From the NCBI GenBank assembly GCA_018401755.1, contig JAGYKJ010000005.1, positions 434,001 through 498,000 on the forward strand: 64,000 nucleotides of DNA, written 5' to 3'. Positions within the stretch are counted from its first letter, which is position 1. The number at the start of each line of letters is the position of its first letter. The notes beneath the pieces are model-generated. The model ran no database searches and was not told where the DNA came from. It saw only the letters and a program-made list of their open reading frames with translations. A program made the translations under genes and the position numbers. Below, one piece after another: positions 17,959 through 27,270 of this stretch. The DNA comes from Litorivicinus sp. (GTDB lineage: Bacteria > Pseudomonadota > Gammaproteobacteria > Pseudomonadales > Litorivicinaceae).

Positions 17959-18053
17959 ATAATTATATTTAGATGATGATAATGCAATACTTCTGTGTAA
18001 ATTCCTTTTAATGCCCAATTATGGGTCATATTTACTCAAATATAATTATATTT
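17959..18053. promoter_or_regulatory. Two copies of ATAATTATATTT in the divergent promoter (candidate GntR operators)
   Basis: The 12-mer ATAATTATATTT occurs at 17959-17970 and again at 18042-18053. The second copy extends to the perfect palindrome TATAATTATA. They are 83 bases apart, about eight helical turns, between the TRAP operon and the GntR gene. FadR-type GntR proteins bind short palindromes as dimers and often control the neighbouring operon and themselves. Direct repeats plus context suggest operators; an AT-rich promoter explanation is also possible. Confidence 0.5.
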
Positions 18054-18150
18054 TGTTCAGGTTGCACTAAAATAGAGCACTGAGATTGAGTGCAGTCCCC
18101 TTCGGTAGAGGCAAAGTTTTGGTACTATAAGTGAGCTTGAGGATCGTACT

Positions 18151-18846
18151 TTGACAACACAACCTGCGACTGAACCCAAAAAAATGCGCCGAGGCATCCA
18201 CCAAGAAACCTGTGGACGCATCCGGGATCTGATCCTTAACAATCAACTTGGCGCCGATACGGATCGCATCGATGAAGTGGCACTGGCCCTGCACTTGGGG
18301 CTCTCACGCACACCAGTACGAGAAGCACTCAAGGTCCTCGCCTCAGAAGGCTTGGTCGAAATCTTGCCCCGTCGTGGATCACGGATCCGTCGACCAAGTA
18401 TTTCCGAGATTCACGATTTATTTGCGGTCATCGCATCGTTGGAGCGGATGGCTGCTGAGCAAGTCACTACATTGGCAGACCCTAATGCATTGAAGACATT
18501 AAGAAATCTTCATGATCAGATGCTCTATGCCTATCGCACGCAAGATCGCGACACCTACTTCCGTCTGAACCACTCTATTCACGAGACCATCATTGAGCTC
18601 ACTGGTAATGCACAATTACAGCGCACGCACGCAGAGCTCCTCGCACGCGCGCGACGACCGCGATTTATTGCCATTACATCCGCCGAACGTTGGAGTGAGT
18701 CGGTTCGAGAGCACGACCTCTTGATGCAAGCCATGGAACTGGGGCAAGCACTGTTTGCTGGGCAAATCCTATTTCAGCACGTGCTCAAAACCGGCACCGC
18801 CTACATTGAACACCTCGAACCCTCATTGCCGGAGGCTGCACCATGA
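18151..18846 (+). CDS. GntR-family transcriptional regulator, FadR (FCD) subfamily
   Basis: This 231-residue regulator has a winged helix-turn-helix at about residues 12-80 (RIDEVALALHLGLSRTPVRE, then LASEGLVEILPRRGSRIR) and an all-helical FCD ligand-binding domain at about 85-215 (DLFAVIASLERMAAEQ, YFRLNHSIHETIIELTGN). The TTG start at 18151 is supported by TGAGGA seven bases upstream; an ATG at 18184 would remove part of the N-terminus. It is divergent from the TRAP/dihydropyrimidinase operon and probably represses it until the substrate or a breakdown product binds. It overlaps the DUF3830 gene by four bases. Confidence 0.93.
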   Translation: MTTQPATEPKKMRRGIHQETCGRIRDLILNNQLGADTDRIDEVALALHLGLSRTPVREALKVLASEGLVEILPRRGSRIRRPSISEIHDLFAVIASLERMAAEQVTTLADPNALKTLRNLHDQMLYAYRTQDRDTYFRLNHSIHETIIELTGNAQLQRTHAELLARARRPRFIAITSAERWSESVREHDLLMQAMELGQALFAGQILFQHVLKTGTAYIEHLEPSLPEAAP

Positions 18847-19262
18847 CCCGCATTACACTGACAATCGCAGGTATTCACTTCAACGCTCGGCTCGAAGAGA
18901 CGCACGCTCCCAAGACCTGCGCATTATTTCGGTCGCTGCTCCCCTATCAGTCACAAGTCATTCATGTCCGCTGGAGTGGTGAAGGCGTCTGGATTCCGTG
19001 GGGAGATCGTCATTTTGAGCTTCCCTATGAACATGCCACCAGCCATCCGGCACCCGGACAAATGATCTTGTACCCTGGCGGGGTGAGCGAGTGCGAGTTT
19101 CTGCTTGCCTATGGCCCTGTGAGCTTTGCCAGTAAAGCAGGCCCGCTTGCCGGCAACCATTTCCTGACCATCACCGAGGGACTGGAGCAACTGCAGGTGA
19201 TGGGGCAGACCGTCCTCTGGCAGGGCGCACAAGAATTTCAAGCTATCGGTGCTAACACCTAG
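18843..19262 (+). CDS. DUF3830 family protein (cyclophilin-like fold)
   Basis: This 139-residue protein matches DUF3830: ITLTIAGIHFNARLEE at the N-terminus, VRWSGEGVWIPWGD mid-protein, and the characteristic HPAPGQMILYPGGVSE followed by FASKAGPLAGNHFLTI. Known members have a cyclophilin-like barrel; the function is not established. It is translationally coupled to the GntR gene (ATGA). DUF3830 genes next to TRAP and amidohydrolase operons suggest a role in sensing or processing the same small molecule, which is an inference. Confidence 0.88.
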   Translation: MTRITLTIAGIHFNARLEETHAPKTCALFRSLLPYQSQVIHVRWSGEGVWIPWGDRHFELPYEHATSHPAPGQMILYPGGVSECEFLLAYGPVSFASKAGPLAGNHFLTITEGLEQLQVMGQTVLWQGAQEFQAIGANT

Positions 19263-19328
19263 CCGCCAAATGAGTAACACATGCAGAGAGCCTGATTTTC
19301 GGATCCCAGCACTCCTTCGAGATATACC

Positions 19329-19356
19329 AAAGGCACGAGAAGTCTCTCGTGCCTTT
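19329..19356. terminator. Bidirectional stem-loop terminator between convergent genes
   Basis: AAAGGCACGAGA (19329-19340) pairs perfectly with TCTCGTGCCTTT (19345-19356) around an AGTC loop, a 12-bp stem with A- and T-rich ends. It lies between the DUF3830 gene (plus) and the TAXI binding-protein gene (minus), so it can stop transcription from both sides. Confidence 0.8.
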
Positions 19357-19372
19357 GAATCGCCTCAGTTGA

Positions 19373-20330
19373 CTACTTAACAGAGATCCCCTGCTCCGCG
19401 AAGTATTTGACGGCTCCCGGATGGAATGGGATCGCTCGAATACTCACGGCCCTCTCCAAGCTGTACTGGCGCGCCAGCGGATGTACCGCTTGCCACTTCT
19501 CTTTCGTATCAAAGAGAGTTTTCACAAACGTGTAAACGGTTTCGTCGGAAACATGTGCACCAGCGGTGATCCCACATTGAATCGCCAACAATGATAAATC
19601 TTGCTCTGCAGGTAATGCACCCACTCCAGCTTTCACAGTCACCTTCCCCCAAACAGGATCTGCCTTCTGGATAGCCGACACAACCTCAGGTGACAAATCC
19701 AATGTATGCAGTCCACGAGCCTTGCGTACTTCAGCAAGAGCAGGGATTAGTCCAAATGCCATCGCATCTCCGCGTCCGGTCATTAAGCCTTGTACAGCCT
19801 CCTGAGGTGAATTATATGGGAAGTATCCTAACGTCTCTCTTGGGGTCCAAACCAACACTCGAAAGAATCGTTTCAACTGCTATCACGTGATCTGTATGAC
19901 TCACCTGCACGAATATGCGCTTGCCTTTTAACTGACTCACATCCTTCACGGCAGGATCAATCACATGTATTCCCCAAGGTAAACCATACCCTGTCAGCAC
20001 AGTGCGAAGGTTTTGTTTGGGACCCACTTTGTCATAAGGCGGCAGTCCATTGAACGCTTCGACCACCGCCTTGTACCCACAATGCTGCCCAAAATGAAGT
20101 TCACCATCAGACATTCGAACAGGCCAAGAAGTCGCGCCAGCAAATGGCTGTAACACGGCTTTCTCGATCGCACTATTTTCAGTAATCGCTGTGCTATATC
20201 CCGTTGCCATTACATACCCGCTAGATCCCTCTGGTGGGACGGCTATGGTGATGATCTTATCCACCTCTGCACTTACAAACAGACTAGGAAAAAGAAAACC
20301 AGTAAATGCAATAATTTTTATCGATTTCAT
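19373..20330 (-). CDS. TAXI-family TRAP solute-binding protein (frameshifted near 19828-19836)
   Basis: Two overlapping frames make one TAXI protein. The first runs from 20330 (MKSIKIIAFTGFLFPSLFVSA signal peptide) through GSSGYVMATGYSTAI and LKGKRIFVQVSHTDHVIA to GLDPKRDVR. The second continues as LGYFPYNSPQEAVQGLMTGR through DLSLLAIQCGITAGAHVSDE to AEQGISVK. The join at GACGTTAGG needs one inserted or two deleted bases. TAXI proteins bind substrate for fused 4TM/12TM TRAP permeases, exactly the gene 18 bases upstream at 20349. The total of about 318 residues is normal for the family. The gene is last in its operon and ends before the terminator at 19329-19356. Confidence 0.85.
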
Positions 20331-20348
20331 ATGAGTACTTCCTATCTT

Positions 20349-22256
20349 TTATTTTACCACGGTGTTTTTGAGCCACACTCTGGCTAGTCCAGAAAGAACG
20401 GCCCAAAGAATAATACCAATAATATCTGAGCTACCATCCGGAAAGATCATTAAAAACCCAGAAATCCCAAAGCTGATTCGATACAATGCGCCAACAGATT
20501 TACGAAATACAAAACCTGTTAATGCAGTAGATAAACTATAGATCCCTAAAATGGTCGTCAATAGCACCCAAATTGAAGATAAATCTACTTCGAGTAATAA
20601 TAAACGAGGTTCTAAAACAAAACAAAAAGGGATAATAAATGCAACTAGACCCAATTTGACAGCTTGAATACTCGATTCCCAGAAGTCCGCATCTGCTATC
20701 CGAGATGCAACTAAGACTGAAAGCGCTACTGGAGGTGTAATGAGAGATAGCATTCCGAAATAGAAAATAAATAAATGGGCTGACAATGGTTTGACACCCA
20801 AGCTGATCAGAGTAGGGGCGATTGTACCTGCCAATAGAACATATACTAATAACGGAGGCGCTCCCATTCCTAAAATAATAGAAGCAATCGCGGCGAATAT
20901 CAGGAGGAGTATCAAATTGTCTCCTGCCAACCCAGCCAGCATTGAAGGGATAAACGCGCCTAATCCGGTTAAAGCGAACCCCCCCATGATGATCCCTAAA
21001 ACAGCACCTGCAACACCCAATTGCGCAATTACCTTCCCGGCTTCTCGGAATGATTGGGATACTGTCAATAAACGCCCACTCCCCATAAATAAACGCATAA
21101 TGATGAGGAAACTAACCGTCAACGCAGCTGCTTGATCGACCGGGATTGAAATGTATCCAATCAGGATCATTAGAATGCAGATTGGTAAGAGCAATAACCA
21201 GCCTTCTAATATCGACTTCAAAATCGGTGGAATTTTTTCTTTTTCAATCCCAGCTATATTCGATTGGGCGGCCTCACCGTCCACCACAAAATACATTGCC
21301 AGATAAAATAGAATTGCCGGCAAGAAAGCAGCAACCACGATATCCCAATAGGGAACGCCGACAATATCTGCCATCAGAAAAGCTGCCGAACCCATCACTG
21401 GCGGCATCAGCACCCCCCCAGTAGATGCTGTGGCTTCGACAGCCGCAGCAAAAGGGGACTTAAATCCAGATTTTTTCATTGCTGGAATTGTCATGGTTCC
21501 AGTAATCAGTACGTTCGCTACACCGACACCGCTAATGGTCGAAAAAAACGCAGACGAAATTATAGCGACCTTCGCCATACCACCTCTAGCTGCACCAATT
21601 AAAGACGTGGCAATTGAAATAAAATGATCAGAACGACCGATATTTTGTAAAAAGATGCCGAAAATGAGAAACATCGCAACGGTCGTGGTAAATATTTCCA
21701 TTGGGATACCAAAGACACCACTGCCACCCCCGGATAGATAAAAGAATTGAGTTAATTGAGAAATAGAGTAGGTATTTGTTTCAAGAATTCCAGGTAGAAA
21801 AGATCCGAAAATTGGGTAGAGAATAAAAATGGAGGCAACAGAGGTAAACGCAAGCCCTAATGATCGTCTGGACGCTTCCAAGATCGAAATAATAAACACA
21901 AATGCTAAAATCTCTTCAAAGACTGTTGGCATATTTATCCCGTAGAGCCATTCCTCCCAAAATATAAATGCATAAATTGAAGGGATAGAAATACCAAGCA
22001 TTGCGAGCCAGTCGAACCAAGCTATACTTTGGTTACTTATATTCTCTTTATATGGGTATATCAAAAATATAAGCACGCCAATTATTGCAAAGGACAAAGC
22101 CCTGTGTGCGCCAAAAAGCGAAATGCCAAAAAAATCAAATAGTGTCAGAGCGTACAAAAATATGTAAATACTGAGCACTATACAAAGAGCGTTGACAACC
22201 GAATTGAGGGGGGCACTCAGTACACGCTGTCCTTTCCCCTCACTCACAAATCTCAT
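20349..22256 (-). CDS. TRAP transporter fused permease (4TM/12TM, DctQM fusion)
   Basis: This 635-residue membrane protein combines the small and large TRAP permeases, as is usual for TAXI systems. An N-terminal set of about six hydrophobic segments (residues 20-130) is followed by the DctM-like part with FLQNIGRSDHFISIATSLIG, STISGVGVANVLITG and STGGVLMPPVMGSAAF, then ITPPVALSVLVASRIAD. The start ATG at 22256 overlaps the HyuB stop by 17 bases. GC content is well below that of the other two TRAP systems, which suggests separate acquisition. The substrate presumably feeds the HyuA/HyuB enzyme. Confidence 0.92.
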   Translation of the reverse strand: MRFVSEGKGQRVLSAPLNSVVNALCIVLSIYIFLYALTLFDFFGISLFGAHRALSFAIIGVLIFLIYPYKENISNQSIAWFDWLAMLGISIPSIYAFIFWEEWLYGINMPTVFEEILAFVFIISILEASRRSLGLAFTSVASIFILYPIFGSFLPGILETNTYSISQLTQFFYLSGGGSGVFGIPMEIFTTTVAMFLIFGIFLQNIGRSDHFISIATSLIGAARGGMAKVAIISSAFFSTISGVGVANVLITGTMTIPAMKKSGFKSPFAAAVEATASTGGVLMPPVMGSAAFLMADIVGVPYWDIVVAAFLPAILFYLAMYFVVDGEAAQSNIAGIEKEKIPPILKSILEGWLLLLPICILMILIGYISIPVDQAAALTVSFLIIMRLFMGSGRLLTVSQSFREAGKVIAQLGVAGAVLGIIMGGFALTGLGAFIPSMLAGLAGDNLILLLIFAAIASIILGMGAPPLLVYVLLAGTIAPTLISLGVKPLSAHLFIFYFGMLSLITPPVALSVLVASRIADADFWESSIQAVKLGLVAFIIPFCFVLEPRLLLLEVDLSSIWVLLTTILGIYSLSTALTGFVFRKSVGALYRISFGISGFLMIFPDGSSDIIGIILWAVLSGLARVWLKNTVVK

Positions 22257-24339
22257 CCCTTAGCTCATAGAAATAGGACTTATCCACCTCCTCGACGGAA
22301 AGGAGGGTTGCGCAAGTAGGACAACTCAGCTCAAGTATTCCCATGCGATCGCTATCGCCATTTGACTTAAGTGCTGCCCAGGGGCTTACGCGCCTCGGTG
22401 CACTGAGGCCGGCATTAGTCTTGCCACGAGGCACAAACTCATTACATTTTTCGCAAACGAGAGCCACATCCTCACTAGAGGCCGTCACGAATTCGGCAAG
22501 GCTCGGACGCCGCAGACGATCTTGACGGATCAAATCTCTCTCGTCGGCCGTCGCAGAGGCGTCAAGCCCTTGAACATCACTTGTCACAACGCCGTAAAGA
22601 GCTCTAGCGTAGCGTAGCGATACCCGACCAAACCGAATATCGTCAACGACTGATTCGGGGTCCCTATCAATTGGATCACCATAACCGCCGCCGCCTGGCG
22701 CGAAAAACACAAGAACATCGTTGGTATTGAGAGATTCACTTGCTTTCGAATCTAAAAACTGAGGCGTACCATGAAGGTCGTGAAATGTATCTAGCTGTTC
22801 GGCTCTCTCGAAAATAGTGCCTACCTCGACACCCCTAACAATCAGAGTTTGTGAGCCGACTCCGGGATAGCCTCCGTGAATTCCGAAAGCATTTGAGTAA
22901 ATTGTTCCCGCCGTATTTGTCGCATTTAACTGAATTTGGCCGACTTCGCGCGGGATAACCGCTGTTATTGCCGTCAAACCCCCTCGATACTTCCCGGCGC
23001 CAGCAGAATCAATGAGACGTTTCCGAAACAAGTATAGAATAGGAGCCTTCCATTCGGCGCTCTCTACATTCCCCAAACTGCTGGCAAAAGAGGTGATCTG
23101 GCCAGCATGACTAAAGCCGTCAGCAAAAGAGCGCGCTCCCGCACCACCACCGCGATGATCTGATAGCAATGTGCCGAACTGTTTCCCTTCAGGAGTCAAC
23201 CCAAAAACGTTGTTACAATTTGCTGCGACGTTCCACGAGGAACAGACGCGATCTTTGTGTGCAGAGCTTGCTTGCAACATTTCAGCTACGACTCGCGTTG
23301 CCGCAACTGTTACAAGCCATCTCATACCAACCGTGCATATACTTACCGGCGCAGGAAATGTGGCATTCACAACAGTTCCTTCTGGTGCGATGACAGTGAC
23401 ATGATCTACCAGACCATCGTTCCAGTCGATATCACCTTGACACAAAAAGCTGTATAGCGGGACGACGGTTCCAGCGAACGTCGCGTGATAAGTACAGTTT
23501 ACTGCCGCATCTACCTGAGGAGACGAGCCAGTAAAATCAAATGTGAGATGACCTCGCTCTTTTACGAGTCGGCAGCAGACATAGTGAAGCGCGTTATCTC
23601 CAACACGAGCCCCATCCATGACGGTTTTAGTAGACCATGTCCCGTCAGGAAGACTCTCCAATAAAGTTCTGAATTGAACAGATGCGGTCTCTATAGATCT
23701 ATTGACTACAGCCGAGACTAATTCAACACCACACTCCTCAACTAAAGAACTTAGACGCTGTTTAGCCGCATGAATAGCACCCAATTGCGCCTTCAGGTCT
23801 AAAGCTACCATCTCGGGCAAACGCGAATTTGTCGAAAACGTATACTCAACTTCTGTATTCAGAATGCCGCGATCACATAACTTCAAAAAGTATCTCGGTG
23901 GGTCTTGATATAAGGTGCGGGCATTTATACAGAAACTACCAACATCAGTCCCGCCGACATCCGGGTGATGAAGCACATTACCGATCCATAGTACAAGTTC
24001 ATCCTTAACAAAAAAAGGCGAGACAAGTACGACATCGTTTTGATGTAACGCTCCTAAAAAAGGATCATTTATGAGATATACATCACCATCACGGATCCGA
24101 TCAGCCTTAGACAACACATTTTTTACAACTACCGACATAGTCCCGACATGCACTAACGATCCGATTCCGGCAGTTGTCAAACGTCCATCGGCAGTAAATA
24201 AACCCACATTAAAGTCATTTCCTTCGACGACGATTGGTGATGAAGAAATCGTTCTAATCGCTACACTCTGTTCATCATTTATTTGCCAAAGTCGCTGTTT
24301 AATCACTTCAAAAGTAATGGGATCAACATCAATATTCAC
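22240..24339 (-). CDS. Hydantoinase B/oxoprolinase-type subunit with C-terminal zinc-ribbon-like tail
   Basis: The frame from a GTG at 24339 (VNIDVDPITFEVIKQRLW) encodes 699 residues. GGGAGAG just upstream supports this start, while a longer one at 24429 would overlap HyuA. Residues 1-560 are HyuB family: VGTMSVVVKNVL, DVYLINDPFLGALHQNDVVL, VFFAPGGGGYGDPIDRDPE. HyuB/HyuA pairs hydrolyse cyclic amides or carboxylate ketones with ATP. The last ~75 residues add two Cys pairs, CEKCNEF and LSCPTCATLLSVEE, resembling the zinc-binding gamma subunit of acetone carboxylase. This fusion hints at a carboxylase-like rather than plain hydantoinase role. Moderately sure of the tail's identity. Confidence 0.88.
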   Translation of the reverse strand: MNIDVDPITFEVIKQRLWQINDEQSVAIRTISSSPIVVEGNDFNVGLFTADGRLTTAGIGSLVHVGTMSVVVKNVLSKADRIRDGDVYLINDPFLGALHQNDVVLVSPFFVKDELVLWIGNVLHHPDVGGTDVGSFCINARTLYQDPPRYFLKLCDRGILNTEVEYTFSTNSRLPEMVALDLKAQLGAIHAAKQRLSSLVEECGVELVSAVVNRSIETASVQFRTLLESLPDGTWSTKTVMDGARVGDNALHYVCCRLVKERGHLTFDFTGSSPQVDAAVNCTYHATFAGTVVPLYSFLCQGDIDWNDGLVDHVTVIAPEGTVVNATFPAPVSICTVGMRWLVTVAATRVVAEMLQASSAHKDRVCSSWNVAANCNNVFGLTPEGKQFGTLLSDHRGGGAGARSFADGFSHAGQITSFASSLGNVESAEWKAPILYLFRKRLIDSAGAGKYRGGLTAITAVIPREVGQIQLNATNTAGTIYSNAFGIHGGYPGVGSQTLIVRGVEVGTIFERAEQLDTFHDLHGTPQFLDSKASESLNTNDVLVFFAPGGGGYGDPIDRDPESVVDDIRFGRVSLRYARALYGVVTSDVQGLDASATADERDLIRQDRLRRPSLAEFVTASSEDVALVCEKCNEFVPRGKTNAGLSAPRRVSPWAALKSNGDSDRMGILELSCPTCATLLSVEEVDKSYFYELRDEICE

Positions 24340-24340
24340 A

Positions 24341-26434
24341 TTACTCTCCCTGTAATTGCATGATGAGGTTCCCGTACTGATCGCGTGCAATAAAACTATT
24401 GCTCGGCACCCAGATCGTTGTGGAATCACGTTGAATTATTGCCGGACCAGTGATTTGAGTATGTTGAATTATATTTGAGAACTCATGTACTGCGACTTTT
24501 AACCACTTCTGCGTAGGGTGATAAATCTCGCGAATAATCGGGTCTACGTCTTGCTTAGCCGACTCGGATAAAGGTTGCAACTTATTCTCAAATTTGGGCT
24601 CGCTTACTTCAAGTCGAATATTAATCAATTCCAGGGAATTCTTCCCTCTAACTGCGGTCGCACCAAACCGTGCGCGATAAGCTGCTTCGAACAGTTCGGT
24701 GATTTGTGGGATATCTTGGATGTTGAGCTTTCCGGGCCAAGCGAGAGCAACCTCATTCATTTGACCAACATAACGAACATCTAGCTTGAAATAGACCGTA
24801 ATCTGAGGCCTGCCGAGAAACTCTTCCCCAAGCGCCTGTTCGCATTTATGTAGAAGACTTGAGATACACTGATTAAATGAATCAACAAAATATTCAGATT
24901 TCTCGATTAAAGACGGCATAGACTGGGTCGCAGTAAACACTGTATCGGCAATTGCAACACCGTATGCAGAGAATACCGGTGCGGCGTAGGGAATAATTAT
25001 TTTCTGAATTCCAAGATCCTTGGCAAACTCACCGCAATGTAAGCCCGTAGCACCGCCGTAACAACATAAAGTAAACTTTCGAGAGTCATACCCAGCCTCC
25101 ACTGTGATTTTACGAATCAAATCGGCCATGCTAGAGGTAACAATCTGGTAAATACCAGCAGCTGCTTGATATAAATCCAAACCAAGAGGCCTGGCTATTT
25201 TTTCGAAAATGCTATTTGCGGCAAGTTGTCGATCAAGTGGATATCGCCCTCCGAAAAAAGACTCGGGCTCAATAAACCCCATAACCACTAAGGCATCAGT
25301 AACAGTTGGGTCGACGTTCCCTCGTCCATAGCACACTGGGCCAGGGTCTGAGCCAGCACTTTGGGGGCCAACCCTCAAACGATAACCATCGGTGGTTGCA
25401 ATGCTACCCCCGCCTGCACCGATCGTGACGATTTTTACTGAAGACGTTGAAATCGGAAGTCCCTGATCAAGGAAAGGCGAGGTTTGCTCTTCAAATCGCC
25501 CATCGATAATTAGACCGACATCAAAGCTGGTACCACCCATATCGGCGGTGATTAATTTGGTCTCACCCAAAACCTGACCCAAAAATCGAGAGGCGATAAT
25601 GCCTCCGACAGGGCCAGAATTAATGACGCTCACTGCCTCATCAAATACTCGACGAGGTGTCGTGACACCCCCTGAAGCCTTCATGATATAGAGTGGCTGC
25701 TGGTAGCCCAAATCAGCCAAAGAATGAGCGAGCGATCCTATATATTGTTTTGTTATTGGCCCAATGAATGCGTTAACAGCCGTAGTCACGGTACGCTCGT
25801 ATTCTCCCAAGCGTGGGGCAATTTTGCTGGACAAACACAGGGGCAACTGGGGCGCGATCTCACCGACCACACTCTCAACTAACAATTCGTGCTGGGGATT
25901 CTTGAAAGACCATAGAAGACATACGGCGATGCTTTCAGCACCTTCGTTTACCAACGACAGTACTTGTGCCTCGATGTCAGCCTTTGTTGCTTCCCGGATT
26001 ACCGAACCATCGGCTGAAATACGTTCATCAATTCCACGCACTAATGTTCTTTCGACCAGAGGTTTTTTCGGCTCCGTGTGAAGAAAGTCCATGGCAAGCG
26101 ATTGAGGCAATCCCCCAACGCGCCCTAGGGGGCCTCTTGCTATTTCTAAGACATCCTCAAAACCTCGGGTTACCAGAAGACCAACTCGGGAACCTCTTCT
26201 TTGAATAAGCGCATTCGTAGAAACCGTTGTACCATGCGAAAAGGAGGTGACTCCGGACAAATAATCCGTTAGTGACACGCTCTCGGAACGAGCCATCTGT
26301 TCCAAAACTTCTAAAATGGCTCTATCTGGAGCATCTCTAGTCGAGAATACTTTATCCATCCGAATCTCTCCGGTAGGACCCACCTCTACACAGTCTGTAA
26401 AAGTACCACCGGTATCAACACCTAGAAACCGCAT
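24341..26434 (-). CDS. Hydantoinase/oxoprolinase A-type subunit (ATP-binding)
   Basis: This 697-residue protein starts MRFLGVDTGGTFTDCVEVGP, the HyuA N-terminal ATPase signature of the ASKHA fold. ITADMGGTSFDVGLIIDG and IGAGGGSIATTDGYRLRVGP mark the second nucleotide-binding part, and DPGPVCYGRGNVDPTVTDA is typical of the family. It activates the substrate with ATP while HyuB completes the reaction. Its stop lies two bases from the HyuB start. The gene is AT-rich compared with flanking clusters. Hydantoin, oxoproline and ketone substrates are all possible. Confidence 0.92.
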   Translation of the reverse strand: MRFLGVDTGGTFTDCVEVGPTGEIRMDKVFSTRDAPDRAILEVLEQMARSESVSLTDYLSGVTSFSHGTTVSTNALIQRRGSRVGLLVTRGFEDVLEIARGPLGRVGGLPQSLAMDFLHTEPKKPLVERTLVRGIDERISADGSVIREATKADIEAQVLSLVNEGAESIAVCLLWSFKNPQHELLVESVVGEIAPQLPLCLSSKIAPRLGEYERTVTTAVNAFIGPITKQYIGSLAHSLADLGYQQPLYIMKASGGVTTPRRVFDEAVSVINSGPVGGIIASRFLGQVLGETKLITADMGGTSFDVGLIIDGRFEEQTSPFLDQGLPISTSSVKIVTIGAGGGSIATTDGYRLRVGPQSAGSDPGPVCYGRGNVDPTVTDALVVMGFIEPESFFGGRYPLDRQLAANSIFEKIARPLGLDLYQAAAGIYQIVTSSMADLIRKITVEAGYDSRKFTLCCYGGATGLHCGEFAKDLGIQKIIIPYAAPVFSAYGVAIADTVFTATQSMPSLIEKSEYFVDSFNQCISSLLHKCEQALGEEFLGRPQITVYFKLDVRYVGQMNEVALAWPGKLNIQDIPQITELFEAAYRARFGATAVRGKNSLELINIRLEVSEPKFENKLQPLSESAKQDVDPIIREIYHPTQKWLKVAVHEFSNIIQHTQITGPAIIQRDSTTIWVPSNSFIARDQYGNLIMQLQGE

Positions 26435-26442
26435 TTAGATGA

Positions 26443-27237
26443 TCACCCAGCCTTAGACGTTGAATCTGGATGAGACTTCGTACCCCAAGTTGCCAAAGTC
26501 CCTCCATCAACCCGAATATCTTCACCAGTAATAAACGACGCAAGATCCGAAACTGCAAATAACACCGCATTCGCTTGATCTTCAGGTCGACCCAATCTTT
26601 GCAAGGGAATCTCACTAAAGTCTCGCGAGGCCGCGCTTCCTCCAGCGAGAGCCCCTCCCGTCTTAGTGGGAGATACTGAATTGACTCGAATACCAAACGG
26701 AGCTAACTCGACGGCAAGCGCCCGTGTAAAATTCAAGATGCCTCCTTTAGAGGTACAATAGGCAATGGCATTCTTTCGACCCCGGTGCCCAGATGTTGAA
26801 CCAATATTTACAATTGCTCCAGGTAACTCAGCCTCAATCAAACGGCGAGCAAATTCCCTACAATTATTGTAGGTTCCACCTAAGATAATTCCCGTTACTC
26901 GCAACCATTCTTCATAAGTCGTATCAAGCAAACCTTTAGGTAGAGAGATCCCTGCATTGTTGACGAGAATTGAGACAGGTAGTCCAAAGTGTGAATATGC
27001 TGTTTCATACATTGCACGGACAGCGTCTTCATTAGATATGTCACAAGGCACTGCAATTGCGCGACCGCCCTCAGAGACAATTTTGTTGGCCGCTTCTTGA
27101 GCAAGATCGACTCGTAAATCATTACAGATTACTAGGGCGCCAGCACGAGCCAACGTTGCGGCAATCTCTCCTCCAATATTCGGTCCCGCACCTGTCACCA
27201 GTGCGACACGACCATTCAAATTTATTTCAACTCCCAC
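26443..27237 (-). CDS. SDR-family oxidoreductase
   Basis: This 264-residue short-chain dehydrogenase has TGAGPNIGGEIAATLA as the cofactor motif (residues 15-30), NNAGIS, a catalytic Ser in NIGSTSGHRG, and YCTSKGG as the Tyr-x3-Lys pair. ICNDLRVD after strand 2 suggests NAD(H). It sits nine bases before HyuA in the AT-rich operon and probably oxidises an alcohol intermediate or precursor of the HyuAB substrate. Confidence 0.9.
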   Translation of the reverse strand: MGVEINLNGRVALVTGAGPNIGGEIAATLARAGALVICNDLRVDLAQEAANKIVSEGGRAIAVPCDISNEDAVRAMYETAYSHFGLPVSILVNNAGISLPKGLLDTTYEEWLRVTGIILGGTYNNCREFARRLIEAELPGAIVNIGSTSGHRGRKNAIAYCTSKGGILNFTRALAVELAPFGIRVNSVSPTKTGGALAGGSAASRDFSEIPLQRLGRPEDQANAVLFAVSDLASFITGEDIRVDGGTLATWGTKSHPDSTSKAG

Positions 27238-27270
27238 GACATGTCTCCTAGAGAACTTAACTAGTTTCGA

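Noticed and set aside
17910-18029. Upstream start of the second DctP at 18029
   Set aside because: It would place 40 residues before the signal peptide and has no ribosome-binding site, unlike 17909.
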